NCBI GenBank assembly: GCA_030695565.1
Contig: JAUYRZ010000054.1
Location: 1-64,000 of the forward strand
DNA length: 64,000 nt
Direction: 5' to 3'
Origin: Archangium sp.
GTDB lineage: Bacteria > Myxococcota > Myxococcia > Myxococcales > Myxococcaceae
Made by a program: the position numbers and the translations under genes. Shown in pieces: positions 7,748 to 17,476 of this stretch (the stretch's first letter is position 1; every line of letters starts with the position of its first letter). The notes beneath the pieces are model-generated. The model ran no database searches and was not told the DNA's origin. It was given only the letters and a program-made list of their open reading frames with translations.

Positions 7748-10429
7748 ATGGTTTGTTTTCGACCCACGCTCGGCTATTCCCCGAACCCGGTGAGTCGCTT
7801 CCACGTCTTCTGGGTGTTGGTCGGGCTCGTCTCTGCCCCCGCGTTCGCCTTCGAAGAGACGGTGCGCCGCCAGGAGGTCGATGCTGGCGTGCACATTCCG
7901 GTGCTCACCAAGGCCCCCACGCTGGTCACTTTCGTCGCCGCGCAATACCCCGAAGAAGCTGAGAAATCGGGTCGCACCGCGCAGGTGAAGTTGATGATCA
8001 CCATCGGCGCTGACGGCCTGGTGAGCGAAGCGGTGGTGACCGGGCCCGCGGGTGAAGGGTTCGACGAAGCGGCGAAGGCGGCGGTGCAGCAGTTCGTTTT
8101 TACCCCCGCAGAGGTCGACTTCACCCCAGCTGCCGTGCAGGTCGAATACGTCTACAACTTCGTGCTCCAGGTGGTCGACGCGGGCGTCGAGGTGGTGCCC
8201 GACGCGGGTGCGAAGGCCAGGCTCGAAGGCCAACTCTACGCCCGTGGCAGCCGCGGCTTCGTCCCTGGCGCCATCGTGCGTTGCGACAACGCCCCCGAGT
8301 ACGAGACCTTCTCCGACGAGAACGGGAAGTTCGCGCTCGAGACGCTCGCTGGCATCTGCGAGGTGCGCATCGCCGCCGCCGACTTCGAGGTCTTCAAGAC
8401 CAAAGAGCCCCTCGAGCCCAACGAGGTCAAAGAGGTGAAGTACTACGTGCTGCCCAGGCCCAGCGGCTTCCAGACGGTGGTGCGCGACTCGAAGGAGAAG
8501 AAAGAGGTCGTGCGTCGCACGCTCTCGCGCACTGAGATTCAGAAGATCCCCGGCACCTTCGGCGACCCCATTCGTGTCATCCAGAACTTCCCCGGCGTGG
8601 CCCGAGCGCCCTTCGGCCTGGGCCAGTTGATCGTTCGCGGCGCCAACCCCAACCAGACGCTGACCTTCTTCGACGGCGTCGAGATCCCGCTGCTCTTCCA
8701 CCTCGCCGGTGGTCCCTCCATCGTCAACGGCGAGTTCCTCGATCGCGTCGACTTCTACCCAGGTGGTTTCGGCGCCCGGTACGGCCGCGCGGTCGGTGGT
8801 GTGGTCGACGTGGCCAGCCGCCGGGGAGCCGCCGACACCTGGCACGGCGTCGCCAAGGTCGACCTGCTCGACACCAGCCTCTTCGTGGAAGTGCCGCTGA
8901 CCAAGGACGTCTCGGTCGCGGCCTCTGCGCGCCGCAGCTACATCGACGTGCTGCTGCCCCTGGTGCTCCCGAGGGATCCTGCCGGTGGCTCGTTGCTCGT
9001 CTTGCCCGCGTACTGGGACTACCAGGTGCGCCTCGACGTCGGCGGTAAGAAGGGCGAGAAGCTCAGCGACGGGCAGTCGAGCTATTCACTCTTCGCGTTC
9101 GGCTCCGACGACACGCTCAAGATCATCGCCACCGGTGGCGGCCGCAACGTCGACGTCTCGCTCGAGACGCAGACCACCTTCCACCGCGTGATCGGCACCT
9201 GGAACTACCGGGGCGGCAACACCACCTTCAAGCTCACGCCGTACCTCGGCCTCGATCTGGCCAAGGTCGACTTCGGCATCGCGAAGCTCAACGTCGATCG
9301 CTACATCACCGGCCTGCGCGCCGACCTCGGCATCGAGGTGAGCGACTTCTTCACGCTGCGTGCGGGCGCCGATATCTTCAACCAGACGCTGGTGGGCAAG
9401 GCCGAGATCCCGGTGATCAGCGGAGTGCAGTTCATCGGCTTCCCCGGCGCTGAGCCCAAGGTCGGCACGCAGCAGATCAACACGGTGATCGGCAGCTTCG
9501 ACGGTGCGCTCTACGCCGAGGCCGACTTCTCCATCGGCAAGTTCACCGCGACGCCCGGCATTCGGGTGAGCCACGCGGTGATCAACGGCCAGGTGCGCGA
9601 CGCGGCCGATCCGCGCTTGTGGGCGCGCTGGCAGTTGCTCGAGAGCACGTCGCTCAAGGGCTCCATCGGTCTCTACACCCAGCCGCCCGCGGGCACCGAC
9701 ATGGAGCCGCCTCCGTTCGGCACGCCGGGCCTCAAGCACGAGCGCGCGTTTCAGAGCTCGCTGGGCGTGGCGCACAAGTTCACCGACTTCATCAACATCG
9801 ACCTCACCGGCTTCTACAACCGCCGCTACGACAACGTGGTCTCCCCGGGCACCACGACGGTCAACCCCGATGGCAGCGTGACCACCACGCGCGCAGCGAA
9901 CTTAGGCCTCGGCCGCGCCTATGGCCTCGAGGTGATGCTTCGCCACGAGGTCTCGAAGAACTTCTTCGGGTGGATCGCCTACACCTTCAACCGCTCCGAA
10001 GAGCGCCGGGCCGGCTCGGGGCGCGACTACATTCAGAGCACGTTCGATCAGACCCACATTCTCACCGCGGTCGGCAGCTACAAACTGCCCTGGGGTTTCG
10101 AGTTCGGCGCCCGTTTCCGCTACGTGACCGGCCGCCCGAAGACCGCGCTGCTGCACCAGTTCGACATCTACCAGGCCGACTCGAACAGCTACTCGGGCCA
10201 GTTCGGCGTGGCCAACGCGAGCAAGATCAAAGATTTTCACCAGCTCGATCTGCGCCTCGACAAGAACTTCCTCTTCGAGAGCTGGACGCTCAGCGTCTAC
10301 CTCGACGTTCAGAACGTCTACAACCAGGCCAACGTCGAGGCCTCCTTCACGGACTACCGGCAGCGTCGGGAGTACGACGTGCCGGGTCTTCCCATTCTCC
10401 CGGTGCTGGGCATCAAGGCGTCTCTATGA
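7748..10429 (+). CDS. TonB-dependent receptor with N-terminal TonB-C domain
   Basis: This 893-aa outer-membrane protein has an unusual myxobacterial layout. A signal peptide ends near AFA (about residue 35). A TonB C-terminal-like domain follows (about 45-135, containing AVQQFVFTPAEVDFTPAAVQ). A carboxypeptidase-regulatory-like beta domain follows (about 155-235), then the plug (GLGQLIVRGANPNQTLTFFD, then FYPGGFGARYGRAVGGVVDV) and a 22-strand-type barrel rich in alternating aromatic residues. TonB-dependent receptors import large substrates using inner-membrane energy. The substrate is unknown. The next gene overlaps its stop by four bases and is probably a surface partner. Confidence 0.92.
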   Translation: MVCFRPTLGYSPNPVSRFHVFWVLVGLVSAPAFAFEETVRRQEVDAGVHIPVLTKAPTLVTFVAAQYPEEAEKSGRTAQVKLMITIGADGLVSEAVVTGPAGEGFDEAAKAAVQQFVFTPAEVDFTPAAVQVEYVYNFVLQVVDAGVEVVPDAGAKARLEGQLYARGSRGFVPGAIVRCDNAPEYETFSDENGKFALETLAGICEVRIAAADFEVFKTKEPLEPNEVKEVKYYVLPRPSGFQTVVRDSKEKKEVVRRTLSRTEIQKIPGTFGDPIRVIQNFPGVARAPFGLGQLIVRGANPNQTLTFFDGVEIPLLFHLAGGPSIVNGEFLDRVDFYPGGFGARYGRAVGGVVDVASRRGAADTWHGVAKVDLLDTSLFVEVPLTKDVSVAASARRSYIDVLLPLVLPRDPAGGSLLVLPAYWDYQVRLDVGGKKGEKLSDGQSSYSLFAFGSDDTLKIIATGGGRNVDVSLETQTTFHRVIGTWNYRGGNTTFKLTPYLGLDLAKVDFGIAKLNVDRYITGLRADLGIEVSDFFTLRAGADIFNQTLVGKAEIPVISGVQFIGFPGAEPKVGTQQINTVIGSFDGALYAEADFSIGKFTATPGIRVSHAVINGQVRDAADPRLWARWQLLESTSLKGSIGLYTQPPAGTDMEPPPFGTPGLKHERAFQSSLGVAHKFTDFINIDLTGFYNRRYDNVVSPGTTTVNPDGSVTTTRAANLGLGRAYGLEVMLRHEVSKNFFGWIAYTFNRSEERRAGSGRDYIQSTFDQTHILTAVGSYKLPWGFEFGARFRYVTGRPKTALLHQFDIYQADSNSYSGQFGVANASKIKDFHQLDLRLDKNFLFESWTLSVYLDVQNVYNQANVEASFTDYRQRREYDVPGLPILPVLGIKASL

Positions 10430-11451
10430 AGCGTGCACTCGTTCTCAGCAGCGCGGTGACGTTCTGTGCCTGCGTCACCGCCCAGGACAACCCGACGAAC
10501 GTTCACGACCTGCGCGTGCTCGGCATGCGCATGGAGCCGCCTGAGGTGTTGATGCGCGGTTGCAACGTGGAGCTGCTCCTGGGGGTGGTGGGGGGAGGAG
10601 GGTCGCTCGACGGGGGCACGTTCATGCTGCCTCCGCAGGCCGTCGCCGCGCTCGGCAGCTCGCTCATCACGCCCATCAATTTCTCCGCGCTGATCGCCGA
10701 TCCCGCGGGGGCAGGGCGCTCGCTCGACTACCGGCTCCTGACGTGTGCGAGCCGTGGCGACCGCGACTGCAACAACGAAGGTGATTTCCTGGAGTTGGCT
10801 GCAGGCACGACCACCGGCGGCGAGCTGAAGCTCAACAACGTGTCGCCGGTCTTCTATCTGGGCCCCGACGCAGGCATTCGCACCCTCGACGACGGCAGCG
10901 CGACGCCGCTCTTCTTCGAGGTGATCAACCAGGACACCTTCAAGGGCCTCGGCGGCATTCGCATCCCGGTGGTGCTCGAGCTCTCCGCTGCTGACACGGG
11001 CGAGAAGATCTACGCGCAGAAGCTGATGATCTACACCTGCAACCTCTTCCCCGAGATGAAGCAGAACGTGACGCCCGTATTGCCGGGGCTCACCTTCGAC
11101 GGCGACCCGTGGCTCGAAGGCGAAGTGAAGAAGGTGAAAGGCAACGCAGCGATCCCATTCGAGGCGATGAACTTCACTGACCTCGAGGAGGACTACGTGG
11201 TGCCCAGCCTCGAACTCAAGCCGGTCGCGCTCAAGGAGAGCTGGAAGATCAGCTGGATGACGACCAGCGGCACCATGAGCACCTACAACACGGGCGGCAC
11301 CGGGTTCGACGGCGAAACAGAGCGGCACTTTTCATCGTGGCGCCCCAACCCGGCCGACGACGCCGAGAAAGACGTCGAGTTCTACTTCGTGGTGCGTGAC
11401 GGCCGCGGCGGCAACTCCTGGACGAAGAGAAGCGTCCGCTGGATCCCCTGA
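10426..11451 (+). CDS. Exported lipoprotein-like partner of TonB receptor
   Basis: This 341-aa exported protein starts in an ATGA overlap with the receptor gene, so the two are translationally coupled. Residues 1-20 (MKRALVLSSAVTFCACVTAQ) form a short signal, with Cys 14 or Cys 16 as a possible lipidation site, though the lipobox is poor. The mature part is a beta-rich protein of unknown family with scattered Cys residues and an acidic Thr/Gly-rich C-terminus. By position it resembles the surface lipoprotein partners (SusD-like in concept, not in sequence) that accompany TonB receptors; that role is inference. Confidence 0.8.
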   Translation: MKRALVLSSAVTFCACVTAQDNPTNVHDLRVLGMRMEPPEVLMRGCNVELLLGVVGGGGSLDGGTFMLPPQAVAALGSSLITPINFSALIADPAGAGRSLDYRLLTCASRGDRDCNNEGDFLELAAGTTTGGELKLNNVSPVFYLGPDAGIRTLDDGSATPLFFEVINQDTFKGLGGIRIPVVLELSAADTGEKIYAQKLMIYTCNLFPEMKQNVTPVLPGLTFDGDPWLEGEVKKVKGNAAIPFEAMNFTDLEEDYVVPSLELKPVALKESWKISWMTTSGTMSTYNTGGTGFDGETERHFSSWRPNPADDAEKDVEFYFVVRDGRGGNSWTKRSVRWIP

Positions 11452-11460
11452 TGAAATGAG

Positions 11461-11506
11461 CTCCCTCTCCCTTCGGGCCCTTCGGGAGAGGGTCAGGGTG
11501 AGGGCC
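11461..11506 (+). repeat. Dispersed palindromic repeat, full copy
   Basis: CTCCCTCTCCC, a long loop holding an inner TTCGGGCCCTTCGG motif, then GGGAGAGGGTCAGGGTGAGGGCC. It lies in the convergent junction between the lipoprotein gene and the Hsp70 gene. The loop palindrome is shared in part with the copy near 49.6 kb. Confidence 0.9.
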
Positions 11507-11520
11507 TCAACTCAACTCAA

Positions 11521-13056
11521 CTAACTCTGAGTGACCCGCACCGTCGTCTTCATGTCTTTACCGGTATCGGGATCTTTCGCGGTCATCGTCAAAATCCCCT
11601 CGATGTTCACGTCGAAGGTGATCTCCACGCGGACATTCCCCGAAGGCCCCTGGCGAATGCCCGAGAACGTGAACTCACCCAGCTGCTCATTGTCACGCGC
11701 CGCGTCGTGATCGCCTTGCCAGATGCGCATGATCAACTCGGTCTGGTTGTTCACGCTCGTCGTGCCGGTGATCTGCTTCGCGTTGGGAATGGGCGAATTG
11801 CGAGGGAAGACCACGTGCATCTGCCCGTCGGCTTTCTCCAGCCCGATGCCCATGGGGATCACGTCGAGCAGCTGCAGCTTGAGGTTGGTGTTGTCGGTCA
11901 GCGAGAACGCGTAGAGCGCCGCGCCGATGGCCACGGCCTCGTCGGGGTGCACGCCCTTCGAGGGCGCCTTGCCGAAGAACTTGGTCAACCGATCCTGCAC
12001 GGCCGGCATGCGCGTCTGCCCGCCGACCAGCATCACTTCATCGATCTCACGCGTCGACAGGCCTGAATCCACCAGCACCTTGGCGACGATCTTCAGCGTG
12101 CGGTCGACGTGCTCGGAGGTCAGCTTCTCCAGCAGCTTGCGGCTGAACTTCATCTCGATGTTCAGGGGCTGGCCCTGCGGGGTCATCGTGATGAAGGGAA
12201 TGTTGAAGGGCGCCTCTTCACGCGCCGAGAGATCGATCTTGGTGCGCTCGGCGAGATCCTTGATGCGTTGCATGGCGACCGGGTCGGTCGACAGGTCGAT
12301 GCCCGTCTTCGACTGAAACTCGGTCAACACGTAGTGAATCATCGCGTTGTCGAAGTCGATGCCGCCCAGGAAGATGTCGCCGCCGGTGGCCTTCACCTCG
12401 AAGACCTGGTTTCTGATCTCGATGATCGAGACGTCGAAGGTGCCGCCGCCCAGGTCGTAGATGCAGACCTTCTGCTGGAGCGACTTGCCCAGGCCGTACG
12501 CGAGCGCCGCCGAGGTGGGCTCGTTGATGATGCGCACCACCTCGAGCCCGATCAGCTTACCGGCGTCCTTCACCGACTGGCGCTGGCGATCGCTGAAGTA
12601 GGCGGGCACCGTGACGACAGCCTTGTTGATGGGCTGCTTGAGGTGGTTGCTCGCGACGTCGCGGATCTTGTTCAAGATGCGCGCAGCGACCTCCTGCAGC
12701 GTCATCTCTTTCTTGGCCACCTCGATGGTGACCTCTTTGTTGTCCGCCGAGGCCTTCACCCCGTACTGGACGATCTTCTTCATCGATTCGACGATGTCGG
12801 AGGTCGCCGTGCGGCCCACCAGGCGCTTGCTGCCGTAGATGGTGTTGCGTGGGTTCAGCTGCCACTGCCGCTTGGCCTCGTAGCCGATGAGCTCGTTGCC
12901 CTTGTCGTCGACCGCGAAGATCGAGGGGATCGTGTACTCACCGCCCTTGTAGGGGATGAGCTTCACGTTCGGAACACCGTCTTTGTACCCGTCGACGTAG
13001 GCAGCGCAGCTGTTGGTGGTGCCGAGGTCGATACCGATGATCGGTTCTGAGCTCAC
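11521..13056 (-). CDS. Lid-less Hsp70 (DnaK-like) chaperone
   Basis: This 511-aa Hsp70 has a full ATPase domain: [13 protein letters not shown] at the N-terminus, [44 protein letters not shown] and [14 protein letters not shown]. The beta substrate-binding domain follows ([12 protein letters not shown], then [17 protein letters not shown]). The protein stops there: the roughly 120-residue helical lid and C-terminal tail of DnaK (about 638 aa) are absent. Start is GTG. No dnaJ or grpE is nearby, so it is probably a specialised paralogue rather than the housekeeping DnaK. Myxococcus xanthus has specialised DnaK homologues such as SglK, needed for motility; kinship to those is only a suggestion. 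Confidence 0.93.
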   Translation of the reverse strand: MSSEPIIGIDLGTTNSCAAYVDGYKDGVPNVKLIPYKGGEYTIPSIFAVDDKGNELIGYEAKRQWQLNPRNTIYGSKRLVGRTATSDIVESMKKIVQYGVKASADNKEVTIEVAKKEMTLQEVAARILNKIRDVASNHLKQPINKAVVTVPAYFSDRQRQSVKDAGKLIGLEVVRIINEPTSAALAYGLGKSLQQKVCIYDLGGGTFDVSIIEIRNQVFEVKATGGDIFLGGIDFDNAMIHYVLTEFQSKTGIDLSTDPVAMQRIKDLAERTKIDLSAREEAPFNIPFITMTPQGQPLNIEMKFSRKLLEKLTSEHVDRTLKIVAKVLVDSGLSTREIDEVMLVGGQTRMPAVQDRLTKFFGKAPSKGVHPDEAVAIGAALYAFSLTDNTNLKLQLLDVIPMGIGLEKADGQMHVVFPRNSPIPNAKQITGTTSVNNQTELIMRIWQGDHDAARDNEQLGEFTFSGIRQGPSGNVRVEITFDVNIEGILTMTAKDPDTGKDMKTTVRVTQS

Positions 13057-13080
13057 GGCGCGGAGTGTAGGCGAACGGTT

Positions 13081-15834
13081 TCACCTGTCGAGGCGCGAGT
13101 AGCCATCGATGACCGAGGACCAGGTCGAGAGGGTCACTCCTGACGCATCGAAGACCTGCTCCACCGCCACCCCTCCGATGAGATCCACCGCAACCACCTC
13201 GAGTTTGGTCATCGCCTGTGCCGAGGGATCCTGCCCCGGTCCGACGGGGGCGCTGGGCCAGGTGAGGGCCGTTTGGCCGCTGGCCATGGCGAAGTAGATG
13301 ACGTGCCGGGTGTCGGTGCCTGTAAGTGCGACCCGCCCCAGCTCACCGCCGGTCGAGAAGACCGATGACCAGGCGGGCTGGCCGGGGTTCAAGGTCCTGT
13401 TGCCGGGGGTGTAGGTGGCCATCGCGGGCGCCGGGAGCAGGGGCGTGATGAGCACTTTCGAACCCAGCACGGTGGAGCGCACCAGCCGCGAGCTCGACGC
13501 GGTGCCGGCGGCATTGCCCGCCAACACCCAGATGCCCGGGGTCGCCACCTCGAGGCCGTTGTACGCCGGGCCGCCACGCAGGATCACCGGGCCGACTTCT
13601 CTCAGGCCATCGGCTCCCGCCATGCCCGGCGTCTTTGAAGCGAACCCGGTGGGCAACATGCCCGCGCGTTCATCGAACAAGGCCGAGGCGATGAGAACGG
13701 TGTCGAAGGTGCTGGGCACCTTGGGCATCACCACCTCGGTGCGCAGCTTCTGCTGCCGGCGCGGCTGGAAGGCGAGCGGGGTGAACCGCGCATAGTCGGG
13801 CACGTCTTCCGAGCCCATCGGGCAGCGCTGCAGGTTGCTGCACAACCCATCGGAGTCGACGTCGGCGCTGTCGGCCACCCAGGGCCTGGCGGTGAAGCCG
13901 ATGCCGGGCAGCTGCGCGTAGTCGAAGGCGCCCAGGTACGAGAGCACGTCGACGGAGCGCAGCGCAAAGGCGGACTCGAGATACGCGCGGCCCGCCCACG
14001 CTTGAACGAAGCGCGAGTTGCCCGGCTGCGCGAAAGCGAGTGAGCGCGGCTTGACCTCCTGGGGGAAGCCGAGGCCGGGCGAGGTGTAGAGCACCAGCGC
14101 TCCGGGCACCGGCACCTGCTGGCCCACGCCGGGGATCTCGACCTGGAAGTTGTCGCCCAGCAGGCCGTTCGCGGTGAGTGAAGGAACGTCTGAAGCGGAC
14201 GCGGTGACGAAGCCAGCCCAGTAGGTACCCACCGTGCTCACGTCGGAGAACGAGACGCTGGCGCTGAACCCCGCAGCGTTGCGCACCGGGTTTTCCCGCA
14301 AGGGGATCATCACGTCGGTGGCGGTGGTGTTGAGAATCGAAGCGCGCTCGAGCGCGGGCAGGCCGTCGGTGCGCAGCCCTGCGGGGACGGCGGTGAAGGT
14401 GGTGGCGGTGCCGTCGAGCAGGGGAAACTCGGCGATGCCCTGCGCGGTGGTGACGACGTCGGTGGGCGTGGTGCAGTCGTTGGCCGGGCAGGCGCGCACG
14501 ATGACGCCGGCCACCGGGCCTCCGGTGGAGGTGTCGGTGATGATCACCCGCCGGCCCATCATCACGCGCGGGATGATGGTCAGCTGCACTTCGTTGGTCA
14601 TCAACGCGCTGCCGGTGACCGACGCGCGAATTCGAACTTCACCGGCCATCACCGCGCTCACCAGACCAGAGCTGCTCACCGTCGCCCCGGTCGAAGGCAT
14701 GCCCATCGCGTCCTTCACGTCGAAGGTGGCGGACTCCAGCGGGTAGCTGGTGCCATCGAGGCGGAAGACGATCAGATGGAGGCGCATCGTGTCGCCTTCG
14801 ATGAGGAAGCCGGTGGTGGGCGACAGGCGCATGCCGTCGATGTCTCCGGGATCAGGAGCGGTGACACACGCCCCATCGACGCACGCCTTGCCCGCGCCAC
14901 ACTCGAGGTGACCGCGGCAGACGGCCGGAACACAGAGCCCGCCGATGCAGGTCTTGCCCGTGCTGCATTGCTGGCTCACCACGCAGGTGGGGCTCGGCTG
15001 GCAGTGACCTTCTTCGCAGTAGCCGGTGGGCATCGAGCCCATGGTGCCCGGTACGCCGGAGACACAGTCGCCGTCAGCGAGGCAGCGCTGGAGCTCCTGG
15101 CAGATCGACTGCGAACAATCGAAACCCGGCGGGCACTGGTTGTCGGGGAACCGTTTGCACTCGTAATTCCGCATGCAGTCCGGAGTGCTGGTGCAGGTGC
15201 TGTACGCCTCGCAGCGGCCGAAGGTGGCCGAGGTGCAGAACTGACCTGCGGGACAATCGCTGGCCTGCGCGCAGTCGGCCTTGGTGCACAGGCCGTTGCG
15301 GCAGATCAGCGCCTGCCCACCACACTGGAGATCCTGCGTGCAGCGCCGGGTGCAGGTGCCCATGCTGCAGGTGTAGAGCGCGAAGGCCACGCGGGGATCG
15401 AGGGTGGGCGCGCAGTCTTGCGGCATGTTGCAGATCGGCAGACACAGCCCTTGGGTCACTTCGCAGCGCGCGCCCGTGCCGATGCAGTCAGCGTCGTCGG
15501 TGCAGCGGGGCCGGGTCTGGCAGGCGCCGTTGGTGCACTGCTGATTGGCCGCGCACGCGCTGTCGTCTTCGCACTGGCAGCGGCCCTGCGTGCAGCTGAA
15601 GCCGCTCGCGCATTCATTGGCGCTGCTGCACTCGGGGCGCGCGCCGCACGTGCCGTTGGTCAGACAGACCTGGGTGTCGCCGCAGTCGGTGTCGTCGAGA
15701 CAGATGGGCCCGCACGCGCCCCGGCGGCAGCGTTGATCGGCGCGGCATTGCGAGTCGTCGCTGCACGGCGTGGAGTTGATCGGAGGGCAGCCACTCCAGA
15801 AACACAGGCACACCAGCCAGCCGAGACGCGACAT
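13081..15834 (-). CDS. Large Cys-rich lipoprotein with Dickkopf-like repeats
   Basis: This 917-aa exported protein starts MSRLGWLVCLCFWSGC, a signal ending in a plausible lipobox with Cys 16. Residues 17 to about 290 hold about ten tandem modules of the form C-x-D-D-x-x-C-x-x-x-x-x-C, as in PCSDDSQCRADQRC and QCEDDSACAANQQC. This spacing resembles the Dickkopf N-terminal Cys fold found widely in myxobacterial surface proteins. Residues 300-400 look like bacterial Ig-like beta sandwich, and the rest is beta-rich and unassigned. I infer a disulfide-bonded, surface-exposed adhesin-like lipoprotein. The start at 15834 was chosen over an upstream one because it gives the signal peptide. Confidence 0.85.
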   Translation of the reverse strand: MSRLGWLVCLCFWSGCPPINSTPCSDDSQCRADQRCRRGACGPICLDDTDCGDTQVCLTNGTCGARPECSSANECASGFSCTQGRCQCEDDSACAANQQCTNGACQTRPRCTDDADCIGTGARCEVTQGLCLPICNMPQDCAPTLDPRVAFALYTCSMGTCTRRCTQDLQCGGQALICRNGLCTKADCAQASDCPAGQFCTSATFGRCEAYSTCTSTPDCMRNYECKRFPDNQCPPGFDCSQSICQELQRCLADGDCVSGVPGTMGSMPTGYCEEGHCQPSPTCVVSQQCSTGKTCIGGLCVPAVCRGHLECGAGKACVDGACVTAPDPGDIDGMRLSPTTGFLIEGDTMRLHLIVFRLDGTSYPLESATFDVKDAMGMPSTGATVSSSGLVSAVMAGEVRIRASVTGSALMTNEVQLTIIPRVMMGRRVIITDTSTGGPVAGVIVRACPANDCTTPTDVVTTAQGIAEFPLLDGTATTFTAVPAGLRTDGLPALERASILNTTATDVMIPLRENPVRNAAGFSASVSFSDVSTVGTYWAGFVTASASDVPSLTANGLLGDNFQVEIPGVGQQVPVPGALVLYTSPGLGFPQEVKPRSLAFAQPGNSRFVQAWAGRAYLESAFALRSVDVLSYLGAFDYAQLPGIGFTARPWVADSADVDSDGLCSNLQRCPMGSEDVPDYARFTPLAFQPRRQQKLRTEVVMPKVPSTFDTVLIASALFDERAGMLPTGFASKTPGMAGADGLREVGPVILRGGPAYNGLEVATPGIWVLAGNAAGTASSSRLVRSTVLGSKVLITPLLPAPAMATYTPGNRTLNPGQPAWSSVFSTGGELGRVALTGTDTRHVIYFAMASGQTALTWPSAPVGPGQDPSAQAMTKLEVVAVDLIGGVAVEQVFDASGVTLSTWSSVIDGYSRLDR

Positions 15835-15979
15835 TTCGCACCTATATCTCTGAGGGCGTGGGGCAGGTGAGCGCGCCGTCAATTCTCAGCAGTTGAGAGG
15901 GAATTCCAAGCGAGAGCAGCCACTTGCAGCCTCGCTTGTCGTCGTGGTCTACAGCGAAACCTTCTTCGCCAGAGGTTTC

Positions 15980-17422
15980 ATGATCGCTCGTCTCCTCACG
16001 CTCTGTCTCCTCACGATCTCCGTCGCCTCCCGAGCGCAGGTCTCCCAGGTGGGCGACATCCTCGTGGTGCAGGACCCCGGTGGCTCCATCAACGCGCTCG
16101 TCGGCATGGAAAACATGGCGATCTTCCCGAGCAAGCAGGAGCAGTTCTGCCGCGCGGCCTTCAACGCCGCCCGTGCCGCCGGCGTGCCCGATCTCTTCGA
16201 TGGGGTGATCAGCTTCACGGCGTCGGAGACGCTGAGCGACATCGACAACGTCTGGCAGGGCTCACCCGTGCGCAGCGACGGCTCCGGGTACGCGCGCGCC
16301 AACTCGCCCGTGGTCAACAGCTACAACTCCACGAAGGTGAGCCAGTGCGTGTTCATGGGAACCCTGGGTCGCACTCAGAGCTTCTTCGGAGGCCAGGGGC
16401 CCGAGGCGTTGCCCTCGAACCCCGACGCCGATTGGTCGCCGTCGCTGGGCGTTCAGATCCCCGGCGTCACCAGCCTGACCGGCATCGAGATGCTGGGCCA
16501 CGAGTACGGCCACCACTGGTTGATGGGCGTCGAGTTCGATCAGAACGATGGGCGCATGCGCCAGCACTTCATCCGCGGCTTTTCGGGTGCAGACGATCAG
16601 GGGCAGGGTGGTTCCCCCAACCAGCACTACAGCCAGTTCGCCGACTCACGTTCGGTCATGTACGGCAACTGCATCACCGACCTCGGCAACGGCAGCTTCC
16701 AGGTCAAAGGCTGCGCGCGAAAGTACAGCCACATCGATCAGTACCTGATGGGCCTGCGCTCGCCGAACGAAGTGGATCCGATGATGGTGCTCGAAGATCC
16801 CGCCAACCCCGGCAAGGGCAGCGACGCGATCGCGTTCGGGCGCACTTCGAGCGGCACGACGGTGAACGGGTACACCCGCCACGACATCACGGCAGACGAG
16901 GTCGTTCGTGCGATGGGCGCCCGTATTCCCGCATCACCGGCCGCGCGGCGTTGCTGGCGGGTGGCGTTCATCGTGGTGCTCGCGCCCGGGCAGACCACGC
17001 TCTCGCAGACGATGCTCGACAAGGTGAACCGCTACCGCAACCGCTGGGGCCCGTGGTTCAACATGGCCACCGACGGCCGCGGCACGATGGACTCGCGCGT
17101 CACGGGCAACGGCTGCGTGACCTTCCCCAGCGATGTCGATGCGGGCGTGCCCGTCGACGCAGGCTCGATGGATCCCGATGCGGGCATGGTCGAGGTCGAC
17201 GCGGGTGAGCCCGATGCAGGGCCGATGGAAGCGCCCGATGCGGGGCAGACGATGGAAGAAGTCGATGCCGGCACCACGGGTCCTTCCAAGGAAGACACCC
17301 GCGTTCCGTTCGACACCGGCAAGATTCGCCCTGGCTGCGACTGCAGCGCGGTGAGCGGTGGCGAATTGTTCGCGCTCCTGGCTGGGGTGATCGCGCTGGC
17401 GCGGCGGCGCGCGCGGGGCTGA
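15980..17422 (+). CDS. Secreted zinc metalloprotease with MYXO-CTERM tail
   Basis: This 480-aa protein has a cleavable signal peptide (MIARLLTLCLLTISVASRAQ). The zinc motif HEYGH (residues 174-178) lies in EMLGHEYGHHWL, typical of zincin metalloproteases; a third ligand is not certain. Residues 390-450 form a linker of repeated DAG triplets (VDAG, PDAG). The C-terminus is a MYXO-CTERM signal: a GCDC motif, a hydrophobic span and the basic RRRARG end, which in myxobacteria directs surface anchoring or type II-dependent release. The start at 15980 follows an AGAGG ribosome site; the frame is open further upstream but without a signal peptide. Confidence 0.9.
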   Translation: MIARLLTLCLLTISVASRAQVSQVGDILVVQDPGGSINALVGMENMAIFPSKQEQFCRAAFNAARAAGVPDLFDGVISFTASETLSDIDNVWQGSPVRSDGSGYARANSPVVNSYNSTKVSQCVFMGTLGRTQSFFGGQGPEALPSNPDADWSPSLGVQIPGVTSLTGIEMLGHEYGHHWLMGVEFDQNDGRMRQHFIRGFSGADDQGQGGSPNQHYSQFADSRSVMYGNCITDLGNGSFQVKGCARKYSHIDQYLMGLRSPNEVDPMMVLEDPANPGKGSDAIAFGRTSSGTTVNGYTRHDITADEVVRAMGARIPASPAARRCWRVAFIVVLAPGQTTLSQTMLDKVNRYRNRWGPWFNMATDGRGTMDSRVTGNGCVTFPSDVDAGVPVDAGSMDPDAGMVEVDAGEPDAGPMEAPDAGQTMEEVDAGTTGPSKEDTRVPFDTGKIRPGCDCSAVSGGELFALLAGVIALARRRARG

Positions 17423-17476
17423 GGCTTTGGGCACATTTCGTTGCGCATGTTTCTTCTGCGCCGTGTCAGGAGAGAC

